In this document: positions 25,576 through 33,992 of the stretch, one piece after another
How positions within the stretch are numbered: position 1 is the first letter of the stretch
How the letters are laid out: each line of letters opens with the position of its first letter
NCBI GenBank assembly: GCA_016219005.1
Contig: JACRCN010000051.1
Coordinates: 1 to 50,117, forward strand
Length of the DNA: 50,117 bases
Source of the DNA: Deltaproteobacteria bacterium
Lineage (GTDB): Bacteria > Desulfobacterota > Desulfobacteria > Desulfobacterales > SpSt-501
Direction: 5' to 3'
The notes under the pieces: model-generated
What the model was told of the DNA's origin: nothing
Seen by the model: the letters and a program-made list of their open reading frames with translations, nothing else
Database searches by the model: none
Translations under genes and position numbers: made by a program

Positions 25576-26307
25576 TTAATGAGAAAAGCGCTTGAAGGCA
25601 ACAGGTTTTTGAGGCTTCTGCGGTTTGCTGTTTTCCAGCATATTGGCTTTTTTCGTACGTAAATGAGTCAGGTAAGAATCCCGGGAATAGGAAATGTGGC
25701 GTGTCGTAATTTTTTCGAGTTGCTTGAAATCCTTTTTTTCCAAAGCGACGATCAGTTTCCTGTGCTCAAGCTGTATCCGTTGAACCACCGCCGGAGACGA
25801 CCATGCATGGTAACGCAGGATGTGGCACCGGGCCTGCAGTTGTTTGATTATCTGAATTAGATTCTTATTGCTGCAAAGCTCATATATATAATCGTGAAAC
25901 CTTGCATTCGCCGCGATCATGGCGCTAAAATCTTTACTCTGAACATTTTTTTCAAATTGATCGGCCATTCGTTTTAGGAAATCGATATCAGGCCTTTTTA
26001 TCTGCGTCGCTGCCTTCTGCACCGCTAACCCCTCAAGTATAAAACGAACCTCAAAAATTTCTTCAATCTCTTCTTCATCAAGGTCACAGACGATGGCTCC
26101 CTTGTATGGGATCACCTTGATCAGCCCTGTTGTTTCAAGGACTTTTAGCGCATCCCGGATCCAGAAACGGCTCACCCCCAATTCCGTGGCCAAATCATGT
26201 TCAATCAGTCTCTCGCGAGGCTGAAACATCCCGCCCAGAATCATGTTCTCAAGCTGCGAAATAAGCTTGTTGAAATCTGCTTTGAGATCTTTTTTAGGGC
26301 GAAGCAT
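25576..26307 (-). CDS. GntR family transcriptional regulator, FCD domain
   Basis: This regulator of about 243 residues has an N-terminal winged helix (residues about 10-75: EHDLATELGVSRFWIRDALKVL, ETTGLIKVIPYKGAIV). The C-terminal all-helical FCD ligand domain is recognised by EIFEVRFILEGLAV and ANARFHDYIYELCSNKNLI, the latter giving the metal-binding histidine region. FCD regulators usually respond to organic acids. It is the last gene of the 22-kb minus-strand cluster and is probably its local repressor; that is inferred from position. The start used is the ATG at 26307, although a TTG at 26322 is possible. Confidence 0.93.
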   Translation of the reverse strand: MLRPKKDLKADFNKLISQLENMILGGMFQPRERLIEHDLATELGVSRFWIRDALKVLETTGLIKVIPYKGAIVCDLDEEEIEEIFEVRFILEGLAVQKAATQIKRPDIDFLKRMADQFEKNVQSKDFSAMIAANARFHDYIYELCSNKNLIQIIKQLQARCHILRYHAWSSPAVVQRIQLEHRKLIVALEKKDFKQLEKITTRHISYSRDSYLTHLRTKKANMLENSKPQKPQKPVAFKRFSH

Positions 26308-26379
26308 CCTGTTTTTTCCCAAAAACCTCGTTGTATTAATGGTAGCTGATAAGGAATATTTTATATATCACAAATCGAT

Positions 26380-26393
26380 TATACGATATACGA
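26380..26393. promoter_or_regulatory. Tandem heptamer TATACGA upstream of gntR-type gene
   Basis: TATACGA occurs twice head to tail (26380-26386 and 26387-26393) in the AT-rich 160-bp gap between the racemase-like gene and the GntR gene. It overlaps a loose TCG-N6-CGA dyad. Autoregulatory binding by the GntR protein is possible but unproven. Confidence 0.3.
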
Positions 26394-26469
26394 AATTTTA
26401 ATATTCTATCAGATTTTTAACTCTAATTCCAAAGAGCCGCGCCCGGAATTCAAGAATGCATTTAGCAGG

Positions 26470-27135
26470 CTATCCCTTCCTTTCAGCAATTTCTTCAAGC
26501 GCCTTGATGCAAAACCCTGGGCTGGCTAATACGGGGACGCGAACCTCCTTCCCCAATACCTCTGCTAAATGCGCCATCGACGCTTGAGCCAAAACCACGA
26601 CATCATTATTTTGCGCTAACCGGTGAACAGCGTCTTTGACGAGCTGATCATGTCTAGGGGTGTCGCCCTCGAGCTTCGCATGAAAAGCGGCCGATTCAAG
26701 AACACATTGAACCCGCACTTTGCGCCCTTCTTTCCTTGCGGCCGATTCAATTAAACTGACACTGGGTTCCTGAGTTGTCCTGGCGGTGGCAACTACCCCG
26801 ATAGCCTCGCCCAATTCAATCGCATGTTTTACCATTGGCTCATCGATTTTCAGGATTGGGATATCGACAAAATTTCTTACGATGTCTACCGCAGGTGAAG
26901 TCGAAGAACATGTAAAAAGGATTAAATCGGCTCCTGTTTCCTGGGCGAAAAAAGCTTGGGTTCCAATTCGCCGGATAACTTTTGGGGTTAACTTGCCATG
27001 TGCCATCAATTCTCTAATTATGCCTTCATCCACCATATGAAAATGTTCCACGTTGGGCAGGTTCTCCTGCAAAAGCTTGCGGAACATGTCGGCAAGAAAA
27101 CTCACTGTATGCAGAAGCGCAAGACGTTTGATCAT
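26470..27135 (-). CDS. Asp/Glu/hydantoin racemase superfamily protein, one-cysteine variant
   Basis: This 221-residue protein shows the superfamily fold words LILFTCSSTSPA with the first active-site cysteine (Cys76), GVVATARTT and a C-terminal PVLASPGFC. The second catalytic cysteine, expected in a VLGCAGMA-like strand, is replaced by glutamine in VLAQASMA (Gln184). A two-base racemase mechanism therefore looks unlikely; one-cysteine members of this superfamily can be decarboxylases or isomerases. It lies beside a maleate-isomerase relative in the catabolic cluster, so a role in processing a dicarboxylic or malonate-type acid is possible. The ribosome site GGGGAG precedes the ATG. Confidence 0.85.
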   Translation of the reverse strand: MIKRLALLHTVSFLADMFRKLLQENLPNVEHFHMVDEGIIRELMAHGKLTPKVIRRIGTQAFFAQETGADLILFTCSSTSPAVDIVRNFVDIPILKIDEPMVKHAIELGEAIGVVATARTTQEPSVSLIESAARKEGRKVRVQCVLESAAFHAKLEGDTPRHDQLVKDAVHRLAQNNDVVVLAQASMAHLAEVLGKEVRVPVLASPGFCIKALEEIAERKG

Positions 27136-27188
27136 GGTTGATCTCCCCGGAAAAACATAGGCAGATTGGCCACCGGAGCGACTTTACT

Positions 27189-27260
27189 GGAGATGTGACT
27201 TTCGGAAACCAGCTTATGACAACCGCTCGATTCATGAGTCTGTCGAAAGATCACATCTCC
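27189..27260. repeat. Long inverted repeat in the gap before the racemase-like gene
   Basis: GGAGATGTGACTTTCG (27189-27204) pairs with 27244-27260 (CGAAAG, A, TCACATCTCC) over 16 bp with a single unpaired A, around a 39-nt loop. It occupies the only large gap (180 bp) in the downstream part of the cluster. It could be an mRNA-processing hairpin, a terminator-like attenuator or a miniature mobile remnant. Confidence 0.65.
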
Positions 27261-27315
27261 ATCTCGTCCCGGTTAAAAGCGTATCGGCCTCAGGTGCCGT
27301 AGGCTGTCAGCGATC

Positions 27316-28143
27316 CTAAACTCTGGGAACCTTACGAAGGAGTTGTCCGTAGCCCTCCACCACATCGTTCATACCCAGCAATTTCATCAGATGCCATGCA
27401 GTGGCCTGGTTGGATGTAACCACCGGTTTGCCGGTGTCCTGCTCGATCTGTTCGATGACATCGCTGCATCGGAAGTTGGTACATGTGATGAAAATGCCGT
27501 CAGCTTCTGGCACCACCGCCTTCATGGCGGCCTGGTATGCTTGCGATGGTTTGGTTGAGCCCATCTCATAAAGATCTTCGATCCCCAGTCCGTTCACGTT
27601 GAGGACCTCAAAGCCCGAATTCTGGTAAAAGCTGCGGAACCGTTCGTTTAGCTCGTCAATATAGGGTCCGGTGATGACGATCTTCTTGAAGCCCATAAAC
27701 CGCATGGCTTCCTCTGCTGCCGTGGCCGTGGTCGTACTGGGAATGCCCTTGGATTGAACGATCCGGCCGTTCGCATGCCGAGCACATGAAAACCCTGCCG
27801 TAGCTTTGTCCATCATCTCGATTTCTTTCTTATCCCATCCCGGCCCGCCGACCAGTGACCCGGCTGTACACGCGAAAGCGATCGCCGAGCGGTTGCCGAT
27901 GATGGGTGAGGACAACCCCTCCGCCAGAAGCGCCGCCGCGTTGCCCAGAGGCCCACTCAATTTAGAGCATTCCTTGATATTGACCACCGGATCCATGTGA
28001 ATCCGTGTCTCCCGGATTTGAACATAGTCCGGCAGCATGCGGGTGATTTCCGGGGTAGGATTCAAATTAGGTCCGACCACGATGAGACCGACTCGGGCCC
28101 GATAGCCATAGGGCACTTCATAGGTTTCCTTTTGCTTGATCAT
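27316..28143 (-). CDS. Maleate isomerase / arylmalonate decarboxylase-like protein
   Basis: This 275-residue member of the Asp/Glu racemase superfamily carries both active-site cysteines: Cys92 in AFACTAGS and Cys221 in FITCTNFRC. VTSNQATAWHLMKLLG near the end is typical of maleate cis-trans isomerases. The N-terminal YRARVGLIVVGPNLNPTPE fits the same group. Maleate isomerase converts maleate to fumarate; relatives decarboxylate malonates, so the exact substrate is open. AAGGAGG precedes the ATG. It sits between the MBL hydrolase and the one-cysteine relative, 45 bp after the former. Confidence 0.88.
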   Translation of the reverse strand: MIKQKETYEVPYGYRARVGLIVVGPNLNPTPEITRMLPDYVQIRETRIHMDPVVNIKECSKLSGPLGNAAALLAEGLSSPIIGNRSAIAFACTAGSLVGGPGWDKKEIEMMDKATAGFSCARHANGRIVQSKGIPSTTTATAAEEAMRFMGFKKIVITGPYIDELNERFRSFYQNSGFEVLNVNGLGIEDLYEMGSTKPSQAYQAAMKAVVPEADGIFITCTNFRCSDVIEQIEQDTGKPVVTSNQATAWHLMKLLGMNDVVEGYGQLLRKVPRV

Positions 28144-28188
28144 CTTTTTCCTCCTTGTTTTAGGTCCAACAACAGAGTGGCAACCAAA

Positions 28189-28971
28189 TCAGTACAGATG
28201 CCGGGCTGCAATTCGTTCCATCACCAGCACCGGATTGTTAAGGGGCTCAGGATACAGATTTGTTCTAACCTCCCACTGGAATGGCGACAGAAACTCCAGT
28301 CCTCCCTGGAAATGTCGAAACGGCCGGTCGTGTCCGGGAATGATGACTTCCGCCTGCGCCATGACGACGCGAATGCTTTCGGCGGCATCTTGGGCCGACG
28401 CCGCCATGGCGGCTTTGCCGCTAACGGCCTCCCATGCATTTTTGATCACATCACCGCAAACAGCCGTGATTTCGGACTCCTTACAGAGCATCACAATCCC
28501 CCCAGGCGTGTGGCCGGGTCGAACCGTGAGTCTGCAATTGGGCCCCAATTCATGCTCCTTTTCCACCCGATGTATAGATCGATTCCAGAGCAAGAACTCC
28601 CAGAAATCAGGCACTGCGTGGTCTACCGTACTGCCGGCGGCCACCTGTTCCGCATAATCAATTTCAGCCTGACTGACATAGACTTCGGCACGGGGGAACA
28701 GCGGCAGGTTCAAAATATGGTCAAAATGCAAGTGGGATAAAACGACATGCCGAATGTCTGTCGGCTCGATTCCGGCCTTATTCAGGGCAGACAGCAGAAG
28801 ATTTCGGTCACTGTAATGGCCGGTGTCGAAAAGGCCCCATTCACCCTTGCCGTCCAAGGTGAATAGCGTCACGGCGCAATAGCCAAGGTACCCTCGACTG
28901 GTCGAGCCGGGCACTCCGGGAAGCAGAACATTAAGACCAGCCGGCAATCCATTCGTTTTTAAGTCTGCCAT
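28189..28971 (-). CDS. Metallo-beta-lactamase-fold hydrolase (lactonase-like)
   Basis: This zinc hydrolase of about 260 residues has the motif SHLHFDH (HXHXDH), a downstream metal histidine in RPGHTPGG, and a late IIPGHD. The layout resembles N-acyl homoserine lactonases and related carboxylic-ester or lactone hydrolases. In this cluster it could open a lactone to a hydroxy acid, which is an inference. The start is uncertain: ATG 28971 gives the family-like N-terminus, while ATG 29022 would overlap the preceding gene by 23 bp. It is cotranscribed with the Fe-S oxidoreductase just upstream. Confidence 0.87.
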   Translation of the reverse strand: MADLKTNGLPAGLNVLLPGVPGSTSRGYLGYCAVTLFTLDGKGEWGLFDTGHYSDRNLLLSALNKAGIEPTDIRHVVLSHLHFDHILNLPLFPRAEVYVSQAEIDYAEQVAAGSTVDHAVPDFWEFLLWNRSIHRVEKEHELGPNCRLTVRPGHTPGGIVMLCKESEITAVCGDVIKNAWEAVSGKAAMAASAQDAAESIRVVMAQAEVIIPGHDRPFRHFQGGLEFLSPFQWEVRTNLYPEPLNNPVLVMERIAARHLY

Positions 28972-28999
28972 GTTATCAATCTCAGCCGCTGCTTGGACT

Positions 29000-30865
29000 T
29001 CATGCGGGTTTGACGGCTCCATCCTCTAAAGCCAAAGCGGCGTCGAGGCCTTCAGTGATGGCTTCACAGATGGATCGCGGTCGACAGGCATCGCCGATGA
29101 CCCGCACCCGCACCCGCCCTTCCAGTGCCTCAGCCAACCGTGAGTCGCTACGGTAACCCACCGCTATCACGACACTATCAAAAGGTCCTAACACCGTTTC
29201 ATTGTTGCCGATCGACACTTTAGCCATACCGTCTCGAACGGACAGCACCCGGGTTTTTGTCAGCAGGTTGACGCCCATCTTTAGGAGCCGATCGAAGACG
29301 AGTGTCAAGCGCTTAGGCCCCAGACCCTGCCCCATTTGTTCCAGCATTTCCACCACTGTGACCTCAGCCCGACGGTCGGCGAGATAATCAGCCGTCTCCA
29401 GGCCAACGACTCCGCCGCCGATAACCAAGTAGCGCCCTGCAACAATTGAGTCTTTGCTTAAAATTTCCTCTGCATCGACCACCTGGCGGTCATCGGGATC
29501 GATGCATTCCGGCCGGATAGAAAGCGCGCCGGTGGCTATGATGACATCGTCGGCCTGAAAGCCCAGCACGGTCTCCGGAGTAATTTCACGTCCGAGCTCA
29601 AACCGCACCCCGGCGGCTTCCGCTTTTTTGATCAGGTATGTGTTGAGGTCGGTGATAGCATCTTTGAAAGGAGGGCGCGCGGCCACAGCCAGGGCGCCAC
29701 CGGCTTCGGTCCGTTTTTCGGCCAAGACCACATCCGCACCCCGCTCGGCTGCGGCTGCAGCAGCGCTCAGGCCAGCGGGCCCCCCACCGACAACGAGTAC
29801 ACGCCGCGGACTGGATAGCGGAGGCAGCTGTGTAAAATCGCGGCCAATCATTGGATTGACTGCACAGCGAACGCTTTCGCCTTTATGCAGGCATGTGAGA
29901 CAGCCATAGCAGGCCAGGCATGGTCGAATTTCATCCTCTCGTCCCTGTCGGATCTTTTCCACAAAGTCAGGATCGGCGATAAGAGCTCTGCCCACAGCGG
30001 CCATGTTGACATAGCCGCCTTCGACGGCTTCACGGAAAATGTTAGGCCGGTCCAGTCGGCCCACCCCAATCACCGGTATGGATACCACCTGCTGAAGCGC
30101 CCGCCCGTAAACCAACAGGCGGCCTCTCGGGACCTCACAGGGAGGCGACATCCGGTACTGGGTAAAACCAATACCGGCCGAGGCGCTCAGGTAATTCACC
30201 CCCAGAGCTTCCAGGCGTCGGCCGAATTCGATCGTTTCGTCCAGGTTTAGACCAACGCCTTCCAAGAAATCCACCATGCTCAGGCGTACACCCAGAATCA
30301 GATCAGGCCCTACCGCGGAGACGATTTCCTCGACGGTCTCCCGCAGCAGCCTGAAGCGATTTTCCAAGCTGGCCCCGTACTCATCCGTGCGGGTGTTGAA
30401 ATGCGGAGAAAGGAAGAAGTTCAGCCAGTAATCATGACAAGCATGCAGCTCAATTGCATCAAAACCGGAGTCTTTCGCCCGGATTGCTGCCTTAACGAAC
30501 GCCTGGCGATAGGACCGGATTTCATCCAAGGTGAAATCCTTGGCCATTCTTCCGATACTTTTAAAGCTCAATTGTACGCCAATACGGGAATGCCCACCGA
30601 TGGCATGAGCAAGGGCGGCAAGGCCTGGTATCAAGCCATCTCTGTCGATGCCCAGTTGGCGCCCGAAACCTCTACCATGTGGATGAACGAAGGTCGCCCC
30701 GAGGATGATATAGCCGACTCCACCGCGCGCCCGGGCTAAATAGAAATCCCGGAAGGCCTCTGTAACGGAGCCATCGGTTCCTGCCAGGTTGAGCACCATG
30801 GGCGCCATAACGGCCCGGTTCTTGAATTTAACACCCTTCAAATGGATGGGAGAAAAAAGATCCAT
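29000..30865 (-). CDS. Fe-S old yellow enzyme (2,4-dienoyl-CoA reductase-like), copy 1
   Basis: This 621-residue flavoenzyme has an N-terminal FMN barrel (residues about 1-330) with the active-site HACHDYWLNFFLSPHFNTR and DEYGASLENR. It also has a cysteine cluster and a C-terminal FAD/NAD(P) module with VVGGGPAGLSAAAAAAERG and VIGGGVVGLETADYL. It reduces activated C=C bonds, as in FadH-type dienoyl-CoA reductase. The cluster motif is unusual: C316-X2-C319-X2-C322-X11-C334 plus an extra C325, one residue shorter than the common CX2CX3CX11C. The ATG at 30865 follows AAGAGG. It lies just after TRAP transporter 1 and is partnered by a second homologue at 40605. Confidence 0.93.
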   Translation of the reverse strand: MDLFSPIHLKGVKFKNRAVMAPMVLNLAGTDGSVTEAFRDFYLARARGGVGYIILGATFVHPHGRGFGRQLGIDRDGLIPGLAALAHAIGGHSRIGVQLSFKSIGRMAKDFTLDEIRSYRQAFVKAAIRAKDSGFDAIELHACHDYWLNFFLSPHFNTRTDEYGASLENRFRLLRETVEEIVSAVGPDLILGVRLSMVDFLEGVGLNLDETIEFGRRLEALGVNYLSASAGIGFTQYRMSPPCEVPRGRLLVYGRALQQVVSIPVIGVGRLDRPNIFREAVEGGYVNMAAVGRALIADPDFVEKIRQGREDEIRPCLACYGCLTCLHKGESVRCAVNPMIGRDFTQLPPLSSPRRVLVVGGGPAGLSAAAAAAERGADVVLAEKRTEAGGALAVAARPPFKDAITDLNTYLIKKAEAAGVRFELGREITPETVLGFQADDVIIATGALSIRPECIDPDDRQVVDAEEILSKDSIVAGRYLVIGGGVVGLETADYLADRRAEVTVVEMLEQMGQGLGPKRLTLVFDRLLKMGVNLLTKTRVLSVRDGMAKVSIGNNETVLGPFDSVVIAVGYRSDSRLAEALEGRVRVRVIGDACRPRSICEAITEGLDAALALEDGAVKPA

Positions 30866-30929
30866 GAAGTTGCCTCTTGGATGGAAGCTCAACTACACCT
30901 CATCCGTTATAAATTCACTTGATAGACAT

Positions 30930-32219
30930 CTATCTCACATATCCGAGCAGTCTCGGAAGCCACATCGTCAAGTCAGGCCAATAGGCCACCGCAAGAGTCA
31001 GAAGCGTCAGGAAGCTCCAGAAGGGAACGATTTCTTTAAAAGCTTCGTCCGGCTTAATACCCGCGATTCGACAAGTTACAAAGAGACTCAGGGCTACGGG
31101 TGGCGTGAGCAAAGCAATCTGTATCGCCATGACGAAAACAAGGCCGAAGTGGTGCGCCTCAATTCCGTAAGAGGCAGCGATCGGCGCGAACACCGGCACG
31201 AACATGATCATTATAGCGATGGCCTCTATGAAAAACCCAAGGAAGTTCAGAAAGAGAACAACCAGTGTAATAAAAAAGAAGGGGCTGGAGGAAAGTGACA
31301 TCAGAAGGATGCCTGCCTTCTGGGGGATTTGGCCGCTGGTCAAGATCCAGGCGCAAACCTTTGCAGTAGCCATAAGAAGCAAGATAGCCGAGCTGGTGAC
31401 GGCCGTCGTAAAAATCGAGTCCATGACGGCGGGAAGACTCAGTTTCCGGGTGACAATCGTCCCAACGATCAGAACGTAGGCTGTTGCGGCTGCCCCGGCT
31501 TCGGTTGGTGTGAAAACTCCAGTGAGGATCCCTCCCAGGATGATCAGCATGGCGACAATGCCTAACATAGCCCCTCTGAAACTCCGGATTACATTCAGGA
31601 GGCTGAATTTCTCACCGCTGACAGGGTAATTGCGCCGCTTGGCCAATATATAGGAAATGACCATAAGCCCGATCCCGACCAGCACCCCAGGCACTATACC
31701 GGCCAGAAAAAGAGCGGCTACGGAAACCGTTCCTCCCTGGACGAATGAGTATATCAGCATCCCCACGCTGGGGGGGATCAGAGGACCCATGATGGAGGCC
31801 GATGCGGTCAGTACCGCTGCAAAACGCGCATCATAGCCTTCCCGTTTCATACTGGGAATGAAAATGGATCCTATGGCGGCGGCATCGCCTACGGCCGTGC
31901 CGGTGACCCCAGAAAGAAACATTTCGGTAACGATGCTTACATGAGCGAGCCCGGCCCTCCAATGGCCCACGAGTGCCTTGGCCAGCTTTACCAGGTTCGG
32001 GAGGATGCCGCTTCGCTCGGCCAGATCTCCTGCCATTATGAAGAAGGGAATGGCCATCAATGGAAAGGAATCAATACCTGAAAACATCAGGGTGGGTATG
32101 ATGAGTAAGGATTCCTGTCCGCTAAACAGCAGGAAGGCCAAAGCCGCCAGCCCCAGGCAGAAGGCCACTGGCACGCCAAGAAGGATGGTAACAAAAAAGG
32201 CGATGAACAAAAAGATCAT
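30930..32219 (-). CDS. TRAP transporter large permease (DctM-type), system 1
   Basis: This 429-residue protein has about 12 membrane helices and forms the ion-coupled core of a TRAP importer. The start FIAFFVTILLGVPVAFCLG, then FPLMAIPFFIMAGDLAERSG, GTAVGDAAAIGSIFIPSMKREGY and GPLIPPSVGMLIYSF are DctM signatures. It overlaps the small permease gene by four bases, the usual coupling. It works with the binding protein encoded at 32789-33799. The substrate is presumably an organic acid, given the surrounding catabolic genes. Confidence 0.95.
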   Translation of the reverse strand: MIFLFIAFFVTILLGVPVAFCLGLAALAFLLFSGQESLLIIPTLMFSGIDSFPLMAIPFFIMAGDLAERSGILPNLVKLAKALVGHWRAGLAHVSIVTEMFLSGVTGTAVGDAAAIGSIFIPSMKREGYDARFAAVLTASASIMGPLIPPSVGMLIYSFVQGGTVSVAALFLAGIVPGVLVGIGLMVISYILAKRRNYPVSGEKFSLLNVIRSFRGAMLGIVAMLIILGGILTGVFTPTEAGAAATAYVLIVGTIVTRKLSLPAVMDSIFTTAVTSSAILLLMATAKVCAWILTSGQIPQKAGILLMSLSSSPFFFITLVVLFLNFLGFFIEAIAIMIMFVPVFAPIAASYGIEAHHFGLVFVMAIQIALLTPPVALSLFVTCRIAGIKPDEAFKEIVPFWSFLTLLTLAVAYWPDLTMWLPRLLGYVR

Positions 32220-32731
32220 GAGGTACCTCCTTCTTGGCCCTGCGCCTTATTTGGAGGAGGTTCACGCCGTCCTGAAACGATCTGAATATTCTCCCAAATT
32301 TTAGGAAGCAGGTTCAAGATCATGAGCGCCCCACCCACGGGGAGCGCTAAATAGAACCAGAACATGGAGATATTCAGGGTAGGAATGATCTGTTCAAATT
32401 GGAAAGAAAGGGCAACAATTCCCTCGACGATCAGAAAGACCAGAAAAATACCAAGCAAAAGCTGGGCCGCGAGATTAAACCCTGAGATAGTCCGGCCCCG
32501 GAAACGGTCGACAAAGATCTCCATTCTGAAGTGACTGTTTTCCCTGATGGCGAAACTGGAGCCCAGAAAAACCATCCAGACCAGAGAGTAGCGAGTAAAT
32601 TCCTCTGTTATGTAGAGAGAAGTCCCAAACAAATAGCGGAGGACGACTTCGACTGAGACCATGACCGTTATGACAGAAAGAATGGCGATGGTCGCTACTC
32701 TGATGCACTTGTTCAGGATATCGAAGAACAT
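32216..32731 (-). CDS. TRAP transporter small permease (DctQ-type), system 1
   Basis: This 171-residue, four-helix membrane protein has the DctQ pattern: VEVVLRYLFGTSLYITEEFTR, LVWMVFLGSSFAIRENSHFR and LALPVGGALMILNLL. It supports the large permease in binding-protein docking. The ATG at 32731 is preceded by GGGGGCG; an upstream in-frame extension would cover the dctP-dctQ hairpin and is rejected. Its end overlaps the large permease gene. Confidence 0.92.
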   Translation of the reverse strand: MFFDILNKCIRVATIAILSVITVMVSVEVVLRYLFGTSLYITEEFTRYSLVWMVFLGSSFAIRENSHFRMEIFVDRFRGRTISGFNLAAQLLLGIFLVFLIVEGIVALSFQFEQIIPTLNISMFWFYLALPVGGALMILNLLPKIWENIQIVSGRREPPPNKAQGQEGGTS

Positions 32732-32747
32732 GTCGCCCCCAGGGAAG

Positions 32748-32779
32748 GAGGGTAGGCTCTCTCTGCGAAGCCTACCCTC
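32748..32779 (-). terminator. Hairpin between TRAP-1 binding-protein and small-permease genes
   Basis: GAGGGTAGGCT (32748-32758) and AGCCTACCCTC (32769-32779) are perfect 11-bp complements, extendable beyond one small bulge. It lies directly after the binding-protein stop codon. It probably protects the upstream mRNA or attenuates the permease genes so that binding protein is in excess. Confidence 0.7.
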
Positions 32780-32788
32780 TCCTTTCAA

Positions 32789-33799
32789 TTAATTATTTGC
32801 CTTCACGAACATGTCGGTCAAATCTTTTCCGTCCTTCCCGAAATCCTTGACCGCATCCGCATACCCTTCGTGTGCGATCTTGCGGAATTTGGCCAGTTCG
32901 GCTTCGGTCAGGTTATTGACCTTCATTCCAGCCTTCTCCATATCTTTCAAATACTTCTGGTTGTCCTTATCATTTTCGGCCCACTGCCATGTCTTTGTCT
33001 TTTTGGCGGCCTGATCCACCACTGCCCGAAGTTCTTTGGGCAGCTTCTCATAGAAACCCTTGTTCATGATAAATACTCCAACTTCGTTGACATGGCCCGT
33101 CAGGGAATAGAATTTCTGAACTTCGTAAAACCGGGCCGTGTAGGTCATGGATGGCGGATTCTCCTGGGCATCGACCACGCCGCTCCTCAGCGCTTCAAAT
33201 AGTTCTGTGAAATCCATCGGGGTTGGGGCTGCTCCGCAGGCTTTGAAGAAACCCGTATGGACAGGTGTTGGAAGCGTTCTGATCTTAAGGCCTTTAAGGT
33301 CGTCGACGGTTTGGACAGGTTTGCGGCTGTTGGAGACATGTCGGAATCCATTGTCCCAGAAACCCAAGCTGTAGAAGCCGGCAGCCAACATCCTCTTATC
33401 AAGCTCTTTTCCGGGAGGGCCATCCAACACCTCGTATTGCCGCTTCAGGTCCTTCCAGAGATAAGGAAGCACTGTGATGCCCAGTTCGGGGACATTTCGC
33501 TGGAAATTAGCCACTCCTCCGAGTGCTGATTCCAGTGTCCCCATCCGAACCATTTCCATAGTCTCACGAACCTTGCCAAGCGCTCCGACATGATGGACTT
33601 CGACGGCAATCTTCCCGCCGGATAGCTTTTCCACCTCTTGTTTGAACACCTCGGCCGCGCGCCCCCATGAGTGGTCCGCGGCAACAGGGTTGGCCACGCG
33701 AATTCTGTAGTCTGCCGCATGCAGATTGATGAAAGACGTCATCAGGAAAAGACCGACCATGACAAAAATGATAGAGCAAGATTTCCTATAGTTTTTCAT
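32789..33799 (-). CDS. TRAP transporter substrate-binding protein (DctP-type), system 1
   Basis: This 336-residue exported protein has a signal peptide (SIIFVMVGLFLMTSFINLHA). The mature chain shows DctP words: YRIRVANPVAADHSWGRAAEVFKQEVEKLSGGKIAVEVH, then FWDNGFRHVSNSRKPVQT, DLKGLKIRTLPTPVH and the GVVDAQENPPSM stretch. The conserved arginine that pairs with the ligand carboxylate is in KIRTLP, so an organic acid ligand is expected. A strong GGAGGGGGC lies before the ATG. It starts a new block after a 193-bp gap, which may hold an internal promoter. Confidence 0.93.
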   Translation of the reverse strand: MKNYRKSCSIIFVMVGLFLMTSFINLHAADYRIRVANPVAADHSWGRAAEVFKQEVEKLSGGKIAVEVHHVGALGKVRETMEMVRMGTLESALGGVANFQRNVPELGITVLPYLWKDLKRQYEVLDGPPGKELDKRMLAAGFYSLGFWDNGFRHVSNSRKPVQTVDDLKGLKIRTLPTPVHTGFFKACGAAPTPMDFTELFEALRSGVVDAQENPPSMTYTARFYEVQKFYSLTGHVNEVGVFIMNKGFYEKLPKELRAVVDQAAKKTKTWQWAENDKDNQKYLKDMEKAGMKVNNLTEAELAKFRKIAHEGYADAVKDFGKDGKDLTDMFVKANN

Positions 33800-33992
33800 G
33801 CGCCCCCTCCTCGTCAGCTATTCTGTGATTCAGCCTGATTTCTTCATAGAGCCCTTGTAACCTTGCGCTTTTCCGATTATTTCCTAGAGGCACCTCCTTT
33901 CAGCCTTGGTAGGCATGCTGGGTGTCGATAAATCACTTGCACTTCATAAATTTGCGTCCTGCGTGGTCGAGCATCCGCCCTCAGTTTGTATG

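Noticed and set aside
23689-25662. Long plus-strand open frame opposite the octahaem cytochrome
   Set aside because: The minus strand encodes eight CXXCH motifs and a signal peptide; the plus frame has no recognisable features and is an antisense shadow.
27189-27260. Integron attC site
   Set aside because: No R-box core sites or integrase, and neighbouring genes are not cassette-like.
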